From Anaerolineales bacterium (GTDB taxonomy: Bacteria; Chloroflexota; Anaerolineae; Anaerolineales; DRMV01), in NCBI GenBank assembly GCA_015494815.1, contig WGAK01000125.1:1-10123 (forward strand): 10,123 nt of DNA, given 5' to 3'. Both the position numbers and the translations under genes were made by a program. Shown here in pieces: positions 6,062-10,123 of the stretch. The notes below the pieces were generated by a model. The model was not told where the DNA came from and searched no databases. It saw only the letters and a program-made list of their open reading frames with translations. Within the stretch, counting starts at the first letter, position 1. Every line of letters begins with the position of its first letter.

Positions 6062-6928
6062 ATGGGTGCTCGCCCAACGCTGACCAAACCGCATTTCTTC
6101 TCGCTGGACGACATCGACGCGGTGGCCGAGGCCGTGCGGGCCCACGCGCCCGGATTCACGCCGCGGGTGGGGCTGATTCTCGGCTCGGGGCTGGGCGCGG
6201 TGGCCGAAGCCGCGGCCGATGTGGTGGCCACCATTCCCTATGCCGACCTGCCCGATTGGCCCGAATCCACGGTGTGGGGCCATGCAGGGCGCTTGATTCT
6301 GGGCTACTGGCAGGGCCAGCCGGTGCTCATCATGCAGGGCCGCGCGCATTACTACGAGGGCTACACCATGGCCCAAATCAGCCTGCCCGTGCGGGTGATG
6401 CGCCGCCTGGGCGCGGACTATTTGTTCGTCACCAACGCCGCGGGGGGCGTGAACCCCGCGTTCGAGCCCGGCGATTTGATGCTGATTCGCGACCACATCA
6501 ACTTCATGGGCCTGGCGGGACTGTCGCCCTTGCGCGGGCCCAATCTGGACGCGTTCGGCCCGCGGTTCCCCGACATGGGCCACGCGTATGACCCGGCCTT
6601 GATGGACCTGGCCCGGGAAGTGGCACGCGAGGCCGGTCTGACTTTGCGCGAAGGCGTGTATGTGGGCGTGGCCGGGCCGCAATTCGAGACGCCCGCGGAT
6701 TTGCGCTTGCTGCATCAGGCTGGCGCGGACGCGGTGGGCATGTCCACCGTGCCCGAGGTCATCACCGCGGTGCACAGCGGTATGCGGGTGCTGGGCATCT
6801 CGGGCATCAGCAACCGGGCCAACCTGGACGGCAAGACCACCACCAGCCACGAAGAGGTGTTGGAGGCCGGGAAGCGCATGACGCCCAACCTGGCCACCCT
6901 GGTGGCCGGGGTGCTGGCGCGGCTGTAA
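6062..6928 (+). CDS. punA: purine nucleoside phosphorylase (class I, trimeric type)
   Basis: A 288-residue cytosolic enzyme that splits inosine and guanosine (and deoxy forms) with phosphate to the base and ribose-1-phosphate in purine salvage. Family marks: GSGLG at 41-45 (phosphate loop), WGHAG at 72-76 with His74, GRAHYYEGY at 93-101 (phosphate and ribose contacts), TNAAGGVNP at 124-132, GPQFETPAD at 205-213 with Glu209 for the purine ring, VGMSTVPEV at 225-233, and SNRA at 250-253 with Asn251 followed by His263. The Asn and Glu pair is that of 6-oxopurine-specific trimeric enzymes rather than the hexameric DeoD type. AAGGAG at 6050-6055 sits inside the end of the preceding gene, so both are surely on one mRNA. 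The gene converges on the histidine kinase gene across a 90-bp gap in which I see no clear terminator. Confidence 0.95.
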   Translation: MGARPTLTKPHFFSLDDIDAVAEAVRAHAPGFTPRVGLILGSGLGAVAEAAADVVATIPYADLPDWPESTVWGHAGRLILGYWQGQPVLIMQGRAHYYEGYTMAQISLPVRVMRRLGADYLFVTNAAGGVNPAFEPGDLMLIRDHINFMGLAGLSPLRGPNLDAFGPRFPDMGHAYDPALMDLAREVAREAGLTLREGVYVGVAGPQFETPADLRLLHQAGADAVGMSTVPEVITAVHSGMRVLGISGISNRANLDGKTTTSHEEVLEAGKRMTPNLATLVAGVLARL

Positions 6929-7018
6929 GGCCACGGTTGCCACGCATTCCTTTTGCCGCCCGTTCCGGTGCCGCGCGCCGGGGCGGGTGGTGTGGTTTGG
7001 GCCGCGCGGTGCTCATGC

Positions 7019-8230
7019 TCAGGCGCGCGGCAGGCGTACCACAAAGGTGCTGCCTTGCCCCGGCCCCGGGCTCATGGCTTCGATGGTGCCCCCGTGGGCC
7101 TCCACCAGCAGGCGGGCGATGGTTAGACCCAGGCCACTGCCGCCATAGGCCCGAGCCCGTGACGGTTCCACCCGGTAAAAGCGCTTGAAGATGTGGGGCA
7201 GGTGCTCCGGAGGGATGCCGGCGCCGGTGTCGTGCACCTCGAACCGCACCCACGGCCCCTCGTCGGCGCGGGCGCGTAGGGTGACCGTGCCGCCGGCGGG
7301 CGTGTAGCGCAAGGCGTTGTCCAACAGGTTGCTGAGCACCTGTAGCAGGCGCTCGCGGTCGCCGTAGATAGGGGGCGTTTGGGGTTCCACGAGTACGCGC
7401 AGCGTAACGCCCTGGTCTCGATACGCAGGCGCGAAGCGACGACGGGCGGCTTCCAGCAGTTCCTGCGGGTGGAGCAGGGCACGTTGCAGGGTCAACGCGC
7501 CGGCCTCCATGCGACTGACCTCCCGCAAATCGTCGACGAAACGCTGCAGGCGCTGCACTTCATCCAGAATCTGACCATACATCGCCGGGGTCGCGGGCAA
7601 CACGCCGTCCAGCAGCCCTTCCACATAGGCGCGGATGGAAGCCAAAGGCGTGCGCATCTCGTGCGAAACATCGGCCAGCCACTGGCGACGAGCCTCTTCG
7701 GTGCGGGCTAACTGCTCGGCCATGCGGTTGAAATTCCAGGCCAACTCGCCCAATTCGTCCAGCACGCCGTGGGCCAGGTCCCCGGGCACGGCTACCCGCT
7801 CATCGTATTGGCCCCGGGCAATGCGCTGGCTGGCGTGCGAGATGGCCTGAATGGGGGCGACGATTTGGCGGGTGACGAACCAACTGACGGCCATCGCGGC
7901 CAGCCCGGCCAGCAACATGGCGCGCAGCAGGGCCTCGCTGAGCGCAGCCCGAAAACTGTGGAACAGGTCGCGCTCCAGGCGGGTGGGGTCGTCCCACCAC
8001 CAGGAGGGCGCTTCCATGTCCATGTCCATGCCGCGACCCCAGCGCATCATGTCTTCCATGGCGCGCGCCATCGTGGCCATATGGCGCTCGAAACTCACGG
8101 GCGCAACCGACTGCCCGGCCCACCACAGGGTCAGACTGCCCACCAGCAACACGGCCCCATAGGAAAGGAACAATTTGAGGCCCAGGCTGCGGCGTATGAC
8201 GCGCGTCAAGGCCTGCCAGCGCTTACGCAT
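7019..8230 (-). CDS. membrane sensor histidine kinase with Met-rich sensory loop
   Basis: A 403-residue HisKA/HATPase sensor kinase. Order: TM1 about 17-38; an extracytoplasmic loop about 39-100; TM2 about 101-120; HAMP about 121-175; HisKA with phospho-acceptor His190 in DVSHEMRTPLASI; N-box NLLDNALRY at 301-309; G1 DTGAGIP at 334-340; G2 GGSGLGL at 363-369. The loop holds Met51, 54, 58, 61, 62, 68, 70 and 72, then a WWW at 77-79, recalling the Met-rich sites of copper/silver proteins. That ligand is inferred. The start used is the ATG at 8230 with GAGGAGG a few bases upstream inside the regulator gene. The longer open frame to 8350 is rejected because it covers regulator sequence. It overlaps the regulator stop by 8 nt, so the two are co-translated. 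It phosphorylates the neighbouring regulator. Confidence 0.93.
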   Translation of the reverse strand: MRKRWQALTRVIRRSLGLKLFLSYGAVLLVGSLTLWWAGQSVAPVSFERHMATMARAMEDMMRWGRGMDMDMEAPSWWWDDPTRLERDLFHSFRAALSEALLRAMLLAGLAAMAVSWFVTRQIVAPIQAISHASQRIARGQYDERVAVPGDLAHGVLDELGELAWNFNRMAEQLARTEEARRQWLADVSHEMRTPLASIRAYVEGLLDGVLPATPAMYGQILDEVQRLQRFVDDLREVSRMEAGALTLQRALLHPQELLEAARRRFAPAYRDQGVTLRVLVEPQTPPIYGDRERLLQVLSNLLDNALRYTPAGGTVTLRARADEGPWVRFEVHDTGAGIPPEHLPHIFKRFYRVEPSRARAYGGSGLGLTIARLLVEAHGGTIEAMSPGPGQGSTFVVRLPRA

Positions 8231-8927
8231 CACGCTCCTCCTCGCCGTCGAAACGATATCCCACGCCCCGTACGGTGACAATCCAGCGTCCATAGGGGCC
8301 CAACTTCTTGCGCACATTGCCGATGTGCACATCCACCACCCGGGCATCACCGTAATACGCCCCCCAAACCCGGTCCAGCAACTGCTGGCGAGTCATCACC
8401 CAACCGCGATGCTCGGCTAACGCCAGCAGCAGGTCGAACTCGCGCGGCGTCAGGTGCACTTCACGGCCGTCCATCCACACCCGCCGGGCCGCGGCATCCA
8501 GTTCCAGGCCGCCGAAGCGCAGGCGAGGGGCCTGTTCGGACCCGCGCCGCAACCGTCGCAAGCCGGCCTTCACCCGGGCCACCAATTCATGGGGGCTGAA
8601 CGGCTTGGGGACATAATCGTCGGCCCCCAGAGTGAGCCCCACGACCCGGTCCATCTCTTCGGTCTTGGCCGTCAGCATGATGACATAGACATCGGAGCGC
8701 TGCCGCAGGCGGGTGAGCACCTCCAGACCATCCAGGCCCGGCAACATGATGTCCAGGATGACCACATCCGGCCGCTGGGCCTGAAAGGCTTCCAGGGCCT
8801 GGGGGCCGCTGCTGGCCGTGACGACGGTAAAGCCCTCGCGCTCCAGATAGGCCCGCACCACCTGCCGGATGGCAGGCTCGTCATCCACCACCAAAATACG
8901 CGTCGCACCCACGCCCGTAACCTCCAT
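8223..8927 (-). CDS. OmpR/PhoB-family response regulator
   Basis: A 234-residue transcription regulator. The receiver domain (about 9-122) has the acidic pocket VVDDEP at 13-18, phospho-acceptor Asp59 in VVILDIMLPG, Thr86 and Lys108 in PKPF. The winged-helix DNA-binding domain (about 136-227) ends with the typical VTVRGVGYRF at 217-226. The first gene of a minus-strand operon with the histidine kinase. Start choice is open: the ATG at 8927 has no ribosome binding site, but GGAGG right after it lies 8 nt before an in-frame GTG at 8912 that would start at GATRILVVDDEP, a very typical regulator N-terminus. The true start may therefore be 8912. It faces the SHOCT genes across about 200 bp and is a good candidate to control them and itself. 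Direct targets are inferred. Confidence 0.94.
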   Translation of the reverse strand: MEVTGVGATRILVVDDEPAIRQVVRAYLEREGFTVVTASSGPQALEAFQAQRPDVVILDIMLPGLDGLEVLTRLRQRSDVYVIMLTAKTEEMDRVVGLTLGADDYVPKPFSPHELVARVKAGLRRLRRGSEQAPRLRFGGLELDAAARRVWMDGREVHLTPREFDLLLALAEHRGWVMTRQQLLDRVWGAYYGDARVVDVHIGNVRKKLGPYGRWIVTVRGVGYRFDGEEERDA

Positions 8928-9130
8928 TGCCAGATGGCCCCTGGCGGGGCATTTTCAGTGTAACGCAAGGCGGGCCCTGGGGGTAGCGCCATTCGCCCCA
9001 TCTTTGCGAAATCTTCACGATTCCTTGGAGGTACCTTCGCGCTCAACCGCTATCATCCCTATTGAACGAAGACGAACTGGCCCGTTGCTACGGCAGCGGC
9101 GCTTTCAATCAACCAACAGGAGGTGACATC
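8928..9130. promoter_or_regulatory. divergent control region between regulator and SHOCT genes
   Basis: Rightward, TATCAT at 9051-9056 is a 5/6 -10 hexamer with no good -35 at 17 bp; TTGGAG at 9025-9030 is 20 bp away, too far for an unaided promoter, so activation is likely. Just upstream, 9003-9024 holds two tandem 11-mers (TTTGCGAAATC, TTCACGATTCC) that agree at six positions, the period expected for OmpR-family dimers. AGGTACCT at 9029-9036 is a perfect 8-bp palindrome inside the spacer. Leftward, TACACT on the minus strand (8957-8962) could be a -10 for the regulator but has no -35. All sites are predictions by eye. Confidence 0.4.
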
Positions 9131-9424
9131 ATGATGGGTGGTTGCTGTGGATGGGGTGGTGGCTGGTGGGGCCTGGCCGGAGGTGGTTGGCTGGGCATGG
9201 TCTTCAGCCTGCTGTTCTGGGTGCTCATCGTGGTCGCGGTGCTCGCGGGGTTGCGCTGGCTGTTGCGCAGCATGCCCGCGGGCCCGGCCGGGAGCGTGAT
9301 GCCCACGGCGGGTGCCACGGCCGAGGACCCCAAGCAAGTATTGCAAACCCGCTACGCGCGCGGTGAAATCACCCGCGAAGAATATCTGCGCATGCTGGCC
9401 GACCTGGAAGGCCGCCCGGCCTGA
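9131..9424 (+). CDS. small membrane protein with C-terminal SHOCT domain (first of three)
   Basis: A 97-residue protein. The N-terminus is rich in Gly and Trp with a Cys pair (GGCCGWGGGWWG, residues 3-14), followed by one transmembrane helix at about 22-44, a short Ala/Gly/Pro linker, and a SHOCT module at 66-92 (DPKQVLQTRYARGEITREEY and on). SHOCT domains are short helical C-terminal modules of uncertain molecular function, often tied to membrane or envelope proteins and oligomerisation. AGGAGGT at 9118-9124, six bases before ATG 9131, fixes the start; a second ATG follows at once. An upstream TTG in frame at 9062 is rejected. First gene of the divergent run; two paralogues follow. Cys5-Cys6 could bind metal, which is inference only. 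Confidence 0.85.
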   Translation: MMGGCCGWGGGWWGLAGGGWLGMVFSLLFWVLIVVAVLAGLRWLLRSMPAGPAGSVMPTAGATAEDPKQVLQTRYARGEITREEYLRMLADLEGRPA

Positions 9425-9431
9425 GAAACGA

Positions 9432-9455
9432 GGCTCCGGGCCGGCGCCCGGAGCC
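9432..9455 (+). terminator. 10-bp perfect hairpin between first and second SHOCT genes
   Basis: GGCTCCGGGC at 9432-9441 pairs fully with GCCCGGAGCC at 9446-9455 over a CGGC loop. No T-run follows directly; the nearest, seven T, is at 9481-9487, about 25 nt later. It may be a partial terminator or an mRNA-stabilising stem that sets unequal levels of the SHOCT proteins, rather than an operon end. Confidence 0.5.
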
Positions 9456-9501
9456 CATCCCCCCAATCCCTCTCAACCCATTTTTTTACGGAGGTCAACC
9501 G

Positions 9502-9738
9502 ATGTGTCACCATCACTCGATGTCCATGTCCCATACGCATGATGCGGGAAGTGTGTCCGAACCCGCGCCCGACCCCAAACGCATTTTGCAAGTGCGCTAT
9601 GCGCGCGGCGAAATCACCCGTGAGCAGTACTTGCAAATGTTGGCCGACCTGACGGCCGCGCAGCCGAACCCGGCGCACCACGCGCCCGCGGCCGAAACGC
9701 CGCCCGCATCCTTGCCGCCGACGGCCGAGTCTGCCTGA
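9502..9738 (+). CDS. small soluble His/Met-rich SHOCT-domain protein (second of three)
   Basis: A 78-residue protein without a transmembrane segment. The first 13 residues are MCHHHSMSMSHTH: one Cys, five His and three Met, a composition seen in copper- or nickel-handling proteins. A SHOCT module follows at 24-50 (DPKRILQVRYARGEITREQY and on), nearly identical to that of the preceding protein. The tail from 51 on is Ala/Pro-rich and low in complexity, with another HH at 59-60. GGAGGT at 9490-9495, six bases before the ATG, gives strong support for translation despite the small size. Because its neighbours are membrane proteins with the same module, it may associate with them at the membrane. 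Metal binding is inferred from the N-terminus; no family beyond SHOCT is recognised. Confidence 0.82.
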   Translation: MCHHHSMSMSHTHDAGSVSEPAPDPKRILQVRYARGEITREQYLQMLADLTAAQPNPAHHAPAAETPPASLPPTAESA

Positions 9739-9752
9739 CATTCCGCATCCCT

Positions 9753-9779
9753 CGGGGCACGGCGTGGGGTCGTGCCCCG
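9753..9779 (+). terminator. 9-bp hairpin between second and third SHOCT genes
   Basis: CGGGGCACG at 9753-9761 pairs fully with CGTGCCCCG at 9771-9779 over a 9-nt loop. No T-run follows; the AGGAGGT of the next gene lies 6 nt downstream. It is more likely an mRNA-processing or stability element, or a translation-modulating stem, than a terminator. A comparable perfect hairpin lies in the preceding gap. Confidence 0.45.
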
Positions 9780-9796
9780 GATTTCAGGAGGTACAC

Positions 9797-10069
9797 ATGA
9801 TGATGTTCGGTTGGCTTTTCTTCGTGTTGCTGATAGGGCTGGTGATGCTGGTGTTGGGGCGGGGCTGGGGCTTCTTCATGCGCCACGGGCCCGGACACCA
9901 CTTTTCGCCCTGGCATCATGGGCGTCCTCATTATCCCCACGCGGCCGGGCCGGGGCCCGGCGGCCGGGAGGATGACCCGCTGTATTGGCTTCAGATGCGC
10001 TACGCGCGCGGCGAAATCAGCCGGGAAGAGTATCGGCGCATGCGCGACGACCTGACCGCCGCGGGCTGA
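9797..10069 (+). CDS. small membrane protein with His-rich linker and SHOCT domain (third of three)
   Basis: A 90-residue protein. A single transmembrane helix covers about 4-28 (FGWLFFVLLIGLVMLVLGRG). It is followed by a His-rich linker at 30-48 with seven His (30, 34, 35, 40, 41, 45, 48), a Gly/Pro stretch, and a SHOCT module at 60-86 (DPLYWLQMRYARGEISREEY and on). Start at ATG 9797, with AGGAGGT at 9786-9792; two further ATG codons follow directly, so 9800 or 9803 are possible. It has the same plan as the first SHOCT protein but a different hydrophobic part, so the module has been joined to unlike N-termini. A metal-binding or pH-sensing linker is possible but unproven. Confidence 0.85.
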   Translation: MMMFGWLFFVLLIGLVMLVLGRGWGFFMRHGPGHHFSPWHHGRPHYPHAAGPGPGGREDDPLYWLQMRYARGEISREEYRRMRDDLTAAG

Positions 10070-10123
10070 GCATCTTGCACGACCGTTGCCCGTGAAAGCA
10101 ACACGGCCAGGGACCTCGTTCGG

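Larger units (their letters stand above)
9326..10054 (+). repeat. three copies of an 81-bp SHOCT-coding module
   Basis: Codons for the 27-residue module occur at 9326-9406, 9571-9651 and 9974-10054. The central part encoding RYARGEI is nearly identical in DNA as well as protein, differing mainly at third positions, with copies 1 and 2 closest in protein (through to MLADL). The flanking sequences are unrelated. This suggests duplication of the module or whole genes, followed by divergence or replacement of the N-terminal parts. Confidence 0.75.

Noticed and set aside
5089..6234. Minus-strand open frame of 381 codons opposite the Xer-like gene
   Set aside because: Ala/Gly/Gln-rich antisense product with no motif; the plus-strand gene has a ribosome binding site and a clear fold.
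8231..8350. N-terminal extension of the histidine kinase to 8350
   Set aside because: It lies in the wing-helix coding part of the regulator, has no family similarity, and a well-placed ribosome binding site supports ATG 8230.
9001..9056. CueR-type copper operator in the SHOCT promoter spacer
   Set aside because: The spacer length would fit, but the dyad is only the 8-bp AGGTACCT and lacks the longer CueR inverted repeat; no MerR gene is present in the window.
10070..10123. Terminator after the last SHOCT gene
   Set aside because: Only a 5-bp GTTGC/GCAAC stem is visible at about 10084-10112 with no T-run before the window ends.
1..10123. CRISPR array, tRNA, rRNA or insertion sequence
   Set aside because: No regularly spaced direct repeats, no cloverleaf fold, no rRNA stretch and no transposase were seen; the Xer-like gene lacks attachment-site repeats around it.

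Overview
The window comes from a GC-rich bacterial chromosome. The genes are short and tightly packed, with strong GC preference at third codon positions and clear AGGAGG-type ribosome binding sites. The gene set (trimeric-type purine nucleoside phosphorylase, OmpR/HisKA pair, DUF123 GIY-YIG protein, small SHOCT proteins, Xer-like protein) would fit a member of the Chloroflexota such as an Anaerolineae-like lineage. That placement is an inference from gene style only; no rRNA or other marker gene is present.

Layout. (1) 1-464 is non-coding. It holds a cluster of inverted repeats, then an extended -10 promoter, then a leader with a strong hairpin and an intrinsic terminator directly before the first gene. 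(2) 465-3929 is a forward operon: APC-family amino-acid permease, GIY-YIG/DUF123 protein, signal peptidase II (lspA) and an RluD-type pseudouridine synthase. Gaps are 11 and 12 nt, followed by a 14-nt overlap. (3) 3967-4921 has its own near-consensus promoter and encodes a VOC/glyoxalase-fold protein and a GNAT acetyltransferase, a pair resembling small detoxification or resistance cassettes. (4) 5050-6928 is a two-gene unit: a tyrosine-recombinase-fold protein that has lost its nucleophilic Tyr and most other catalytic residues, and purine nucleoside phosphorylase 1 nt downstream. (5) 7019-8927 on the minus strand is an OmpR-type response regulator followed by its sensor histidine kinase, overlapping by 8 nt. 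(6) 9131-10069, divergent from the two-component genes, is a run of three small proteins that share one nearly identical 27-residue SHOCT module on three different N-terminal parts: a Gly/Trp/Cys-rich membrane protein, a soluble His/Met-rich protein, and a membrane protein with a His-rich linker.

The most interesting part is 7019-10069. The sensor kinase has an extracytoplasmic loop with eight Met in 22 residues, and the divergent SHOCT genes carry His, Met and Cys clusters. This suggests an envelope or metal-response (copper/silver-like) module whose effectors are three SHOCT proteins. The metal link is inferred from composition and gene order only. Second in interest are the catalytically degenerate recombinase and the possible attenuator before the permease. 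Most remaining genes are recognisable housekeeping families.
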